A stretch of DNA of 64,000 nucleotides, taken from the NCBI RefSeq assembly GCF_018129995.1, contig NZ_JAFCKS010000001.1, positions 965,001 through 1,029,000 of the forward strand, read 5' to 3'. This stretch comes from Bradyrhizobium sp. SZCCT0153 (GTDB lineage: Bacteria; Pseudomonadota; Alphaproteobacteria; Rhizobiales; Xanthobacteraceae). A program made the translations under genes and the position numbers. The notes beneath the pieces are model-generated. The model saw only the letters and a list, made by a program, of their open reading frames with translations, did not search any database and was not told the origin of the DNA. Of the stretch, positions 55,175 through 63,199 are shown piece after piece. Within the stretch, counting starts at the first letter, position 1; every line of letters starts with the position of its first letter.

Positions 55175-56907
55175 TGGTCATGTCCGCCATGCCGGCCAAC
55201 ACGCTCATTGAAGCGACCGCCGCGGTCGACGACGTCTCGTCTCGGATCGAGGACGTCTTCGCGCGCGTCGGTCAGGAGCTGGGGCGCGGCCACCTCATCT
55301 TCAAGGAGCTGAACCAGGGCCTCGCGACGCTGTCCGAGGAACTCGCGGGCGCCGAGATCGAGGGCGCCGCAACGGCGCTACAGGAGATCGCCGCGCGGCT
55401 CAGCGAGCTTGCGCAGGCGCTTCCGGCCGAGAGCGCCCTGCTTGCGACGATCGGCACGAGCACCGTTGAGGCGTCGGCGCTGCTCAAGCCGCTGTTCAAG
55501 CACGTCCAGATGATCACCATCATCGCGCGCAGCGCGCGGATCGAGGCCGCTTCGCTCGACGGCGACCGCGAGGGCTTTCTGGCGTTCACGCAGGAGGCTT
55601 ATGATCTCGGCAGGGCCGTGCAGGGCTCGATCGAGGGCTGCGCGCGGGATCAGCAGCGCCTGTCGGAAGCCGTCGCCACCGCATCCGGCCGGCAACGGGA
55701 GTTCGAGAGCCGCTACGGGAATCAACTGGTTTCGGAGAGCGCTGAGCTCGGCGCCGCCTATTCGGGATTGCTCGACCAGCGCCGCAGCAGCAGCCAGCTC
55801 GCCGTACTTGCCAGCACCAGCACCAAATGGATCGCCGAGGCGGTCGGCAGTGCGATCATCTCCTTGCAGGCCGGCGACAGCACGCGCCAACGCCTGGAGC
55901 ACGTCTCCCACGGCCTTTCCCGTGTGTCCGGCTCCGCTCCGGGCCTCGTTCCTGAACCGGTTGCGAGCGACGACGGCACGCGCGCGGTCTGCCATTTGCA
56001 GGCGGCCCAACTCAGGGACGCCCAGCGCGAATTCGGCGGCGACATCGGCCAGATCGTCCGCGCGCTGACGGCCATCCTGCACGATGCGGGAAGCGTCGTC
56101 GGCCACGGCCGCACATTGTTCGGCGGCGAGGACGGCGGCTCGTCGTCGTTCCTGGCGCGCATCAAGCAGACGCTGGCGCACGCCTCGACCCTGATCGCCA
56201 CCTGCGACGGCGCCGGCCGTTCGGTCGACGAGGCGCTGGCGATCGTCGAGGACACGCTGACAAAATTTCGCCAGGCGATCGCCGGGCTCGCCGAGGCGAC
56301 GGTCGACATCACGCTGATCGGGATGAATGCTGGCCTCAAGGCGAGCCATCTCGGCAGCCGCGGCAGCGCCTTCGTCGTCATCGCCAACGAGCTCAAGGCG
56401 ACTGCCGATCAGGTCTCGGCGGGCGCGGGGCGCTTGAGGCCCGTGCTCGACGGGATCGAGCGCTCGGCCAGGGAGCTGAAGGAGCTCCGTGTGCAGGGAG
56501 ATCCCACGCAGCTCGCCAAGCTCGAGCCGCAGATCCTCCACGCGCTCCGCGAGGTCGAGGCCGGCAACGAACGGCTTGGCAAGCTGATGAGCCGGCTCGT
56601 CGCCGAAGGTGCGGAGTTCGAGGGGCTGATGAATTCGGCGCTGGGCCTGATGACCACGCTCGGTGAAGGTTCCGCTGCGCTGCCCGCGGTCGCCGGGCGC
56701 CTCGAGGCCGCGAGCGACGGCTCGCAGCGGCCGCAGCTCCATGCGGACGACGAAGCGATGCTCGACGATCTGTTCGCGCATTACACGATGGAGCGCGAGC
56801 GGGACGTTCACCGGGAATTCCTTCGAACCCTGGGGCTGGCATCGATCGCGGCGGCGCGCCGGGTCGAGGCGGTCGAGACCGCCGATGACGGCATAGAATT
56901 GTTTTGA
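55174..56907 (+). CDS. Soluble receptor-like helical protein ending the chemotaxis operon
   Basis: A 577-residue, almost wholly helical cytoplasmic protein without membrane segments, not matched to a named family. Two stretches echo the tip of methyl-accepting proteins: MITIIARSARIEAASLDGDR (near residue 115) and TLIGMNAGLKASHLGSRGSA followed by FVVIANELKATADQ (near residue 390). The second keeps the NAxxxAxxxGxxGxxFxVVAxExxxLA rhythm but lacks other receptor features. It may bind CheW/CheA or act as an adaptor. The ATG at 55174 overlaps the cheB stop (TGATG), which supports co-translation; TTG at 55171 and ATG at 55180 are alternatives. The function is unknown. Confidence 0.7.
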   Translation: MVMSAMPANTLIEATAAVDDVSSRIEDVFARVGQELGRGHLIFKELNQGLATLSEELAGAEIEGAATALQEIAARLSELAQALPAESALLATIGTSTVEASALLKPLFKHVQMITIIARSARIEAASLDGDREGFLAFTQEAYDLGRAVQGSIEGCARDQQRLSEAVATASGRQREFESRYGNQLVSESAELGAAYSGLLDQRRSSSQLAVLASTSTKWIAEAVGSAIISLQAGDSTRQRLEHVSHGLSRVSGSAPGLVPEPVASDDGTRAVCHLQAAQLRDAQREFGGDIGQIVRALTAILHDAGSVVGHGRTLFGGEDGGSSSFLARIKQTLAHASTLIATCDGAGRSVDEALAIVEDTLTKFRQAIAGLAEATVDITLIGMNAGLKASHLGSRGSAFVVIANELKATADQVSAGAGRLRPVLDGIERSARELKELRVQGDPTQLAKLEPQILHALREVEAGNERLGKLMSRLVAEGAEFEGLMNSALGLMTTLGEGSAALPAVAGRLEAASDGSQRPQLHADDEAMLDDLFAHYTMERERDVHREFLRTLGLASIAAARRVEAVETADDGIELF

Positions 56908-57056
56908 GGTCGCGGCCGGCTTCGGCTCGAGCCTCGGCAGCAATTTGACGGGTTGACTTTGCAGGGCGTTAACCGTGGCGGAATACTCGCCGCACCGGTC
57001 ATTGTCGCGCCCCAGAGTTGGCTGCAAATACGGATGAATTTCACGACGGGTGTTTC

Positions 57057-57503
57057 ATGCTGAGAGACGGCAAATATGCTGCCTGGTTCAGAACCCCGCG
57101 CGGTCAGGGCACCGGCGTCGTGCATCTGGCCGAAGGGCGAATCTCGGGCAGCGACTGCTTCTTCACGTACGGCGGCTCTTATCGGGTCGACGAGCAACGC
57201 TTCACGGCCGTTCTGACCACGCGGCGACATTCCGAGGGCCCGCCGACCGTGTTCGGACCCGACGAGGTCGAGGTCAGGCTCTCGGGCGTGTGCAGCGGCG
57301 CGATGGCGACCTGTTCCGGAAAGGCCGACCAGGCGCCCGATGTGAAGTTCGAGGCGACGCTGATCTACAGCCAGGACGAGGCGCCGGCCGCTGACGCCAG
57401 AGGTGCGGTCGTGAAGCTCAATGCAGACAAGCTGCCCAAGGGCATCGACGGCCGTTCGCGGTCGCGCCACCCGTTTGTGCCTCCCAAGACGCCCGTTCCC
57501 TGA
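57057..57503 (+). CDS. GrlR-like domain protein
   Basis: A 148-residue protein whose first two-thirds match the GrlR-type beta-barrel domain: MLRDGKYAAWFRTPRGQGTG, VHLAEGRISGSDCFFTYGGS, VFGPDEVEVRLSG and APDVKFEATLIYSQ. In enteropathogenic E. coli GrlR binds and blocks the activator GrlA of type III secretion; rhizobial homologues are common and uncharacterised. The C-terminal 35 residues are Pro/Arg-rich and likely flexible. The start at 57057 begins the domain; the frame is open 13 codons upstream to a TTG. It is separated from the chemotaxis operon by about 150 bases. Confidence 0.7.
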   Translation: MLRDGKYAAWFRTPRGQGTGVVHLAEGRISGSDCFFTYGGSYRVDEQRFTAVLTTRRHSEGPPTVFGPDEVEVRLSGVCSGAMATCSGKADQAPDVKFEATLIYSQDEAPAADARGAVVKLNADKLPKGIDGRSRSRHPFVPPKTPVP

Positions 57504-57628
57504 GGATCCTGCGCTTTAGCTTTGCATTGACGCTGTTGTCGCGAAAACGCTTCCCGGCCGCGCTGCGGCAAGAGTGCCTTTAGACGTGGAATCTAGGTTG
57601 GCGCCCATAACAAAAGGCGGACAGGGAC

Positions 57629-57913
57629 ATGCCTCAGATCTGGATGACATATGACGAATTTGCGACACTCAGCGGCTGTAACGCTGCCGAAGCCAGGGTG
57701 CAGGCGCTGCATCTGTCGCTCGATCGCCGCAAGAGCCGCGACGGGAACACCCGCGTCAAGCTGACCCCCGCATTGATGGCCCGGTTCTTCGAGACCATTC
57801 GTGAAGCCGAATTCGATCTCGATGAGGCGATCGCGGCGTTGCGCGATACCCATCGGCAGATGTCCGGCGTTCGCGCTGCCGAGCGGGAAGGGCTCGGGCG
57901 CGGAATGGCGTAA
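57629..57913 (+). CDS. Small hypothetical protein
   Basis: A 94-residue soluble protein not assigned to a function. MTYDEFATLSGCNAAEARVQ and ALHLSLDRRKSRDGNTRVKL suggest a winged-helix or excisionase-like fold at the N-terminus, where a short segment recognises a replaceable site and DGNTRVKL forms the turn. The C-terminal half is helical (FFETIREAEFDLDEAIAALR). GGCGGACAGGGAC precedes the ATG, a good ribosome-binding site. It stands alone. DNA binding is only a guess. Confidence 0.65.
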   Translation: MPQIWMTYDEFATLSGCNAAEARVQALHLSLDRRKSRDGNTRVKLTPALMARFFETIREAEFDLDEAIAALRDTHRQMSGVRAAEREGLGRGMA

Positions 57914-58368
57914 GTCCGCCGCTTAGGCGGCAAGCCGGCCCTCTTCGAATCAGGTGGTCGTACAGCCGGTGCGGCCCCGTGGGGGTGCGACAGTTGTTGC
58001 GCTCCTGCGCGATCTTGCGGCGGTCGCAAGCGCCGACATGGCTAAATTGCAGGCGGAGTTCAAGAGCACCAACTAGTGCCGCGAACGAGTCCAGGTTCTG
58101 GCAAGGCCGAAGCGGCGTGTGACACGGCGGAAAGCCTGATCCGAGGCACAGCATCGCTCGGCGAGGCGCATGCTGCGGATCTTCTGGCAAGCAAGCGGCA
58201 TGCGAAGATGCGCACGGGCGGCCATCCCGGCGAGAACGGCGCCGGCGGTTGGCAAGGCGACCTAGGCGAAAAGCGAGCGCCCATTGCCAAAGGTTTAATC
58301 TTGGCTGACCGCTAATTTCCCATATTCTTGCCGGCGTTTTTTATATGTTTCCGAATGGCGTTTGAGCA
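57914..58368. other. Intergenic region with a possible gene fragment
   Basis: About 455 bases with no supported whole gene. On the plus strand around 57967-58076 one frame reads like the end of a protein (TVVALLRDLAAVASADMAKL, then QAEFKSTN and stop) but has no credible start, so it may be a decayed remnant. From about 58300 the sequence becomes visibly more AT-rich, leading into the acyltransferase gene, whose promoter is probably there. Confidence 0.4.
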
Positions 58369-59451
58369 ATGAAATCTCCGGGAAGCCGGCACTACCCTAT
58401 TCTTGATGTTTATCGGGCTATCGCATCCCTTGCCGTGCTGATTTACCATATTGCCGGATCCCTGCAGATCGCAAGTATGGCAATTCACGCGTATCTTGCC
58501 GTCGACTTCTTCTTCCTGTTGAGCGGCTTCGTCATCGATCGTGCCTACGGCATGCGGTTGGAAGATCCTTCTTTCAAGTTTGAATTCCTGTTGCGGCGTT
58601 TCGTCCGTCTTTGGCCGATGATCATTCTGGGCACCCTTGTCGGCGCCGCTGTTTCAATTGGCGGCCTCTTGAGAGGGCATGCGCTGGACCTGACCAAAAT
58701 GGCCCTGGTGCTGTCATGTGGGTTGCTGCTTTTGCCCTTTGGCCGAATGCCGTTGACCGCATCCGTCTTTCCGTTTGATGGCCCTCTTTGGTCTCTGTTC
58801 TATGAAGTGGTGGCAAATGTTGTCTACTGTTTCGCGTTTCGGTGGCTACGCATACCCGTACTCTCAATCCTCGCGGTTCTTTTCGCGGTAGGACTGGTTG
58901 TGGTGTCGCTCGAACAGGGCGACCTCGAATTGGGAGCAAGAACCGGAGAAGTCTATGCTGGTTTGCTCCGTGTCGGCTTTTCATTTTTTGCCGGCGTCCT
59001 TATGTCGAGGATCGGAACGGTATCCATCGTCAGCGGTCCTACGGCCGTCGCCTCCGTCGTGGTTTTGGTTGGTGTGTTCATTGCACCTTTGCCCCAGCAC
59101 CCGATGTACGATGTTGCATGTATTCTTGTCGTATTCCCGGTCTTGATATGGGGCGGCGCCGGGACAGCCGTGCCGCCGGGCTGGAGGCAGGCATGCAGGT
59201 TCGCTGGAGAGCTTTCCTATCCGCTGTACGCGGTGCACTACCCGATCACGCGCATCTTCTTCTATTTTCAGGAAACTCTTGCCCTTGGCAAAATGGCGCT
59301 CGCCCTTTCGATCGTGCTGGAGGTGATCACTTGCCTCGGCGCTGCGTACGTTGCGACGAAATTTGTCGATCAGCCTGTGCGTGATAGGCTCGGCTTATGG
59401 GTTGAGCGTATTCGTTGGCCCCGTGTGGCTCCGCTGACCGGCAGCACCTAG
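58369..59451 (+). CDS. Acyltransferase family 3 (OafA/YrhL type) membrane protein
   Basis: A 360-residue integral membrane protein with about ten hydrophobic segments. The opening SRHYPILDVYRAIASLAVLI, then YHIAG contains the Arg and His of the acyltransferase-3 signature, and AVDFFFLLSGFVIDRAYG continues it. Such enzymes transfer acetyl or other acyl groups onto surface or secreted polysaccharides. Codon use is less GC-biased than in the rest of the window, which suggests acquisition from elsewhere. With the VanZ-like gene and rfbAB nearby it fits a surface-polysaccharide region. The substrate is unknown. Confidence 0.87.
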   Translation: MKSPGSRHYPILDVYRAIASLAVLIYHIAGSLQIASMAIHAYLAVDFFFLLSGFVIDRAYGMRLEDPSFKFEFLLRRFVRLWPMIILGTLVGAAVSIGGLLRGHALDLTKMALVLSCGLLLLPFGRMPLTASVFPFDGPLWSLFYEVVANVVYCFAFRWLRIPVLSILAVLFAVGLVVVSLEQGDLELGARTGEVYAGLLRVGFSFFAGVLMSRIGTVSIVSGPTAVASVVVLVGVFIAPLPQHPMYDVACILVVFPVLIWGGAGTAVPPGWRQACRFAGELSYPLYAVHYPITRIFFYFQETLALGKMALALSIVLEVITCLGAAYVATKFVDQPVRDRLGLWVERIRWPRVAPLTGST

Positions 59452-59472
59452 CTCGCGCGCCATGAGACTCGA

Positions 59473-59838
59473 CTAGGACGGCGACCTCGGCAGAAAGGCC
59501 AGAATCGTCTGGGCGAGAATGACGCCGAAAGCGCCGCCGGCTGCCTTTTGTAGCACATCGATCAAGTGGGGATCGTGGGCAGGCGTTACCGCCTGGAAAA
59601 CCTCTAGCGCGACTGCGACGGCAATCACGAAGGCGCAAGCCAGCCTGATTCGGCCGGGCAGCAGGAAAGACAGCAGAAAGCCCAGCAGACAGTAGGCGCT
59701 GAATCGCTCGATGATCACCACCCAATAGGCTTCGGCGTGGCCGATGAGCGCCGGTCTGCCAGCACGTTTGACGAGTATGGCGTAGACGATGAGCGCAAGG
59801 CAGATAACTGTAGCTGCGATGAGATGGTTTCGACGCAT
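59473..59838 (-). CDS. VanZ-like membrane protein
   Basis: A 121-residue protein with four hydrophobic segments (LIAATVICLALIVYAILVKR; YCLLGFLLSFLLPGRIRLAC; FVIAVAVALEVFQAVTPAHD; AAGGAFGVILAQTILAFLPR). ALEVFQAVTPAHDPHLIDVL resembles the conserved E-x-x-Q...R-x-xx-D segment of VanZ-like proteins, where His replaces the usual Arg. VanZ gives low-level teicoplanin resistance in enterococci, but Gram-negative relatives often sit in polysaccharide loci. It is convergent with the acyltransferase gene. The function is unknown. Confidence 0.75.
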   Translation of the reverse strand: MRRNHLIAATVICLALIVYAILVKRAGRPALIGHAEAYWVVIIERFSAYCLLGFLLSFLLPGRIRLACAFVIAVAVALEVFQAVTPAHDPHLIDVLQKAAGGAFGVILAQTILAFLPRSPS

Positions 59839-60041
59839 TGCAGCATCATAACGGTTCGATCGGAGCGACGCTCCCGAAAGCCAAGAATATCGTTAAGGTC
59901 TCGACCCCGAAGTGAGGTTCGGCCTGATCGCCCGCGAGGGGAGTGGCGACGTATGACGCAACCGAAGCCGCTGTAAGTCCTGGCGGATATGGCGCACCGG
60001 GCGGCCGGCTGTTCCGCTTGGGCAAGATCGTGTTCGTGCCG

Positions 60042-60215
60042 TCAGCCCTTCTTCGCACCCTTCGATTTCAACGACAGGCCGAGCCGCAAGGCCATCCGCT
60101 TGATCGCGTCAGGCGATCGCCCAAGCTGTCTCGCCGCCTCTTCCAGCGAAGTCGAAGACTTGGCCAACTCCATGAGCCGGCGATCCTCCTTGAACGACCA
60201 GGGCTTGCGCGCCAT
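60042..60215 (-). CDS. Very small SANT/Myb-like helix-turn-helix protein
   Basis: A 57-residue basic protein. MARKPWSFKEDRRLMELAKS followed by SLEEAARQLGRSPDAIKRMA has the W...E-D spacing and three-helix pattern of SANT/Myb-like domains, with a Lys-rich tail (LKSKGAKKG). Proteins of this kind are multi-copy in Bradyrhizobium. It may bind DNA or a nucleoid-associated partner. The start at 60215 is chosen because homology-like sequence begins there; the frame is open to 60359 but looks non-coding upstream. Confidence 0.65.
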   Translation of the reverse strand: MARKPWSFKEDRRLMELAKSSTSLEEAARQLGRSPDAIKRMALRLGLSLKSKGAKKG

Positions 60216-60909
60216 AACCAAAATGATCCTCTCGTTGACATGACGACAAAGCCGCCAAGCGGACCATGTTCGCTGGACGGCCTTGCTTGGGTGGGCCGGG
60301 CCTTGGGGAAGTCCGGCGAGAGGATGGATAAGCGATGGGAGAGACTTCGCAACAAACAACGCGAATTAAGCTAACCGCTCAACCTTACCAGCATGAAATC
60401 GATGCGCGTCGCTCCGTATAACCACGGGTGTTCTGATCAGCCGAGGTCGATCCGCGCTTATCCTCGATTTCGGTCGAGGATGTTCCGGCACTTCGTCCGG
60501 CTCCTCGAAGTCCCGACCCAACGTTCATTGGAAGACCAATACGCCGCGCCGACCGCGTGCTGTTGTGCAGGCTCGACTCGCTCGGGAATCCGGAGAGACA
60601 GTATCGGTGAGCACTCACGCTTGGCGGCGAGGAAGGACGGCGCCTATTCCAGCGGCGTCAGCTCTTGCGTGAGATTCGGAATCGTTGCCGTGCGGCAAAC
60701 CTGTGACTGTCAATGCCAGCCAATCATGATCGTGCCAACGTCCGATACGATCACGACGATGCGACCGAGAATCGGTCGATCGCGGCGCGAGCATGCCGCG
60801 CCGATCTCAACGAGCAGTGTTGCGCTACTCTCGGGCGAGTCGTCACGAGATCGTCTAATTCACGCGGCTATGATCACGCCAACAACAACGGACCGTTCAG
60901 AAGATCGAG
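60216..60909. other. Long intergenic region, no gene recognised
   Basis: Nearly 700 bases. Several open frames exist on both strands (for example around 60393-60968 and 60713-60988), but their composition is rich in Arg, Ser and Cys without hydrophobic patterning, and no good ribosome-binding sites precede them. The base composition is lower in GC than the flanks to the left. It may be remnant DNA or a site of past insertion. No repeat was matched to elsewhere in the window. Confidence 0.35.
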
Positions 60910-61065
60910 ATGCTTCAGAAAGCGCGAGCGGCATTCCCTCTCACCAAGCTCAGAGAGCGAGCATTTGAAGGCGCGTTTTTCAGCATAGCGCTGATCGCGA
61001 TGGCAGGCTGGGTCTATTTCATCACCTTGCTGCTGGTGAGACTGTTCTTCTACTTCTTCGGCTGA
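60910..61065 (+). CDS. Very small single-span membrane protein
   Basis: A 51-residue protein: a basic N-terminal stretch (MLQKARAAFPLTKLRERAFE) then one strong membrane helix (GAFFSIALIAMAGWVYFITL continuing LLVRLFFYFFG). The frame opens only 12 codons upstream, and AGAAGATCGAG precedes the ATG. The distribution of charge suggests the N-terminus stays in the cytoplasm. No family was recognised. It lies in a low-density region and may be one of the many uncharacterised small membrane proteins of rhizobia. Confidence 0.5.
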   Translation: MLQKARAAFPLTKLRERAFEGAFFSIALIAMAGWVYFITLLLVRLFFYFFG

Positions 61066-61217
61066 CGCAGACCAGGCGATCAATTCGCATCCATCGTGCT
61101 GTTAAAACACGCGGCCTGACAACAAGATCAGCAGCGCTCATCATGATGTCGACACAACTCGAAGATGAGAATGCTGGGTCATGAAGATACCGCGCTCAGC
61201 AACTGGAAGACTTCAGA

Positions 61218-61388
61218 ATGATGATAGTTGCGATCCTGCTCTCGATCCTCGCCGGCTTTGGTTCAGGCTACGCGACGCGCGCGTGGCGATCGCGCCGGCG
61301 CAGAACGCGTCATCCGCTCTATCAGCCTTACGATCAGACCCTATCTCCACAGAATGCGTCGCTGACGAGGGTGCGGCGTGCATTCTGA
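61218..61388 (+). CDS. Very small membrane-anchored protein with Arg-rich tail
   Basis: A 56-residue protein. MMIVAILLSILAGFGSGYAT is a membrane helix, followed by a run of arginines (RAWRSRRRRTRHPLYQPYDQ) that should remain in the cytoplasm. GGAAGAC lies about 9 bases before the first ATG; a second ATG follows directly at 61221. The pattern of short anchor plus basic tail suggests a small regulator of a membrane complex, but no function is known. It is 84 bases before the next small gene. Confidence 0.5.
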   Translation: MMIVAILLSILAGFGSGYATRAWRSRRRRTRHPLYQPYDQTLSPQNASLTRVRRAF

Positions 61389-61472
61389 GCGATTGCAACT
61401 TCGGATATGTGGGGGCCGACGTCGTCCACGGAGCGCTGGGGGGCGGGGCCGGCATTATGGGAGGGGCGCGCG

Positions 61473-61736
61473 ATGATCAGCCCGACAAACAACGCCCACC
61501 GGCGATATTTCGTCGATGCCGCGGGCCGGCGCGTTCTGATCGGCCTGACGTGCGAGGAGACGTTCGAATTCGAACGGCTCGATAGCGAATTGGTACTCGG
61601 TCCGGCGGGGGGCCAGACCGAGCCCGACGGCCGGGATGTCTGGCCGGCTGCCGGCGAGCAGCGCTGGCTACAACTCTACGAAAAGCATGAAGGAGCCTGG
61701 AAGGCCTGGTTGGTGCAAAATCGATCCATAAGCTGA
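61473..61736 (+). CDS. Small hypothetical soluble protein
   Basis: An 87-residue protein. RYFVDAAGRRVLIGLTCEET followed by FEFERLD, and later RWLQLYEKHEGAWKAWLVQN, give a mixed alpha/beta look. GGGAGGGG lies about 8 bases before the ATG at 61473. It was not recognised as a characterised family; similar short proteins are frequent in Bradyrhizobium. It is the last plus-strand gene before the leftward dTDP-sugar genes. Confidence 0.6.
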   Translation: MISPTNNAHRRYFVDAAGRRVLIGLTCEETFEFERLDSELVLGPAGGQTEPDGRDVWPAAGEQRWLQLYEKHEGAWKAWLVQNRSIS

Positions 61737-61824
61737 TCACACGTCAAACGGAGTCGTGCGGCTTGCTCGTTGGGCTATTGTGGAAGTCGAAGTGGCGTCC
61801 GGCAGTCATGTCAGGTCGAAAAAA

Positions 61825-62106
61825 CTAGATGCACTCTTCCTGACCAGGTGGCGCTGGGAAAAGTTTCGCGAGGCGATCCGCACCCATCCCGCGTTCCGCC
61901 GCATCGAGAACGTGCCGCGCGATGACGTTCCGAAATTTCCATCCAGGTCCGTCAAATTGATCTGCGGCCCAAATCTGCGGCTTCGGGCGCCCGTCGAGGC
62001 CACGGATCCATACGAAGTAGTATTCGTCCATTTCTCGCGGGCCCGTCGCATTCAATGCGAACAAACCGCCGATGTCCTGCACGCCGACTTGGGCAAGCCT
62101 TCGCAA
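61825..62106 (-). CDS. Possible small gene or gene remnant downstream of rfbB
   Basis: On the minus strand, 16 bases after the rfbB stop, a frame of up to 93 residues has protein-like sequence: VQDIGGLFALNATGPREMDE, YYFVWIRGLDGRPKPQIWAA and FRNVIARHVLDAAERGMGAD. TTG at 62106 would be the first start; an ATG at 62031 (MDEYYFVWIRGL) gives 68 residues. No strong ribosome-binding site marks either. It may be a small conserved protein of the genus or the surviving end of a longer gene. The function is unknown. Confidence 0.4.
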   Translation of the reverse strand: MRRLAQVGVQDIGGLFALNATGPREMDEYYFVWIRGLDGRPKPQIWAADQFDGPGWKFRNVIARHVLDAAERGMGADRLAKLFPAPPGQEECI

Positions 62107-62122
62107 AAGGACACCAATGCGG

Positions 62123-63187
62123 TTAGCCCAGGCCGATACGCTTCTGCTGATAACCGCGACCGAGAATGTTCTCCCACCACTCCCGATTGTCGATGAACCA
62201 CTGGACGGTCTTGGCCAGCCCGCTCTCGAAGTTCTCGTCCGCACGCCATCCAAGCTGGCTCTCGAGCTTCGAAGCATCGATCGCATAACGGCGATCGTGC
62301 CCTGGACGATCGGAAACGAACGAAATCAGGCTCCGCCGAGAACCTGTCCCGGACGGCGAAATTTCATCCAGCAGATCGCAGATGCCTTCCACGACGTGGA
62401 GGTTGCTGCGCTCATTTCGCCCGCCGACATTGTATGTTTCGCCGATCACGCCGCGCTCGAGCACGAGCGCAAGCGCCTTGGCATGATCCTCTACGTAGAG
62501 CCAGTCTCGGATGTTCTGCCCGTCGCCATAAACCGGCAACGCTTCTTCGGCCAGCCCCTTGATGATCATGTGGGGGATGAGCTTTTCGGGGAAGTGATAA
62601 GGCCCGTAATTGTTCGAGCAGTTCGTCACCATTGTCGGGAGTTCGTAGGTCTCGCGCCAGGCGCGGACCAGATGGTCAGATGACGCTTTGCTCGCCGAGT
62701 AGGGCGAATTCGGTGCGTAAGAGGTTGTCTCCGTGAAGTAACCGTCCTTGCCGAGCGAGCCGAACACCTCGTCCGTCGATATGTGAAGAAAGCGGAACCG
62801 TGAACGCCGGTCCGGTGACAGCCCTTTCCAGTACCGCAAGGCTTCTTGCAGCAGCGTGAAGGTGCCGACGATGTTGGTCTGAATGAATTCTCCGGGCCCA
62901 TCGATCGAGCGATCGACGTGGCTTTCGGCTGCCAAATTCATGACCGCGACGGGCTGGTACTTTTCGAACAGTTTACGGAGTGACGGCGCTTCGCAAATGC
63001 ACTGCTTCTCGAACGCGTAGCGCGGATTTGCGACGGCGCCCGGGATCGACTCGAGATTTGCCGCGTAAGTGAGCTTGTCGACGTTGACGACGCGCGCGTG
63101 CGTATCCCGAAGAAGATGACGGATGACTGCCGAGCCGATGAAACCGGCACCGCCCGTGACGAAAATCGTGGAGCCTTCAAAGCGCAT
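62123..63187 (-). CDS. rfbB: dTDP-glucose 4,6-dehydratase RfbB (RmlB)
   Basis: A 354-residue NAD-dependent enzyme that turns dTDP-glucose into dTDP-4-keto-6-deoxyglucose, the step towards dTDP-rhamnose and related sugars. [20 protein letters not shown] binds [15 protein letters not shown] has the catalytic Thr-Asp-Glu, and [19 protein letters not shown] the YxxxK pair. [18 protein letters not shown] and [15 protein letters not shown] are sugar-nucleotide segments. The length fits the family. It follows rfbA by 12 bases on the same strand. rfbC and rfbD are not in the window. Confidence 0.95.
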   Translation of the reverse strand: MRFEGSTIFVTGGAGFIGSAVIRHLLRDTHARVVNVDKLTYAANLESIPGAVANPRYAFEKQCICEAPSLRKLFEKYQPVAVMNLAAESHVDRSIDGPGEFIQTNIVGTFTLLQEALRYWKGLSPDRRSRFRFLHISTDEVFGSLGKDGYFTETTSYAPNSPYSASKASSDHLVRAWRETYELPTMVTNCSNNYGPYHFPEKLIPHMIIKGLAEEALPVYGDGQNIRDWLYVEDHAKALALVLERGVIGETYNVGGRNERSNLHVVEGICDLLDEISPSGTGSRRSLISFVSDRPGHDRRYAIDASKLESQLGWRADENFESGLAKTVQWFIDNREWWENILGRGYQQKRIGLG

Positions 63188-63199
63188 GAGTCGTTTGCC

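Noticed and set aside
60393..60968. A 191-codon plus-strand frame as a gene
   Set aside because: It has an Arg/Ser/Cys-rich composition without patterning and no ribosome-binding site; it overlaps the start of a better-supported small membrane protein.
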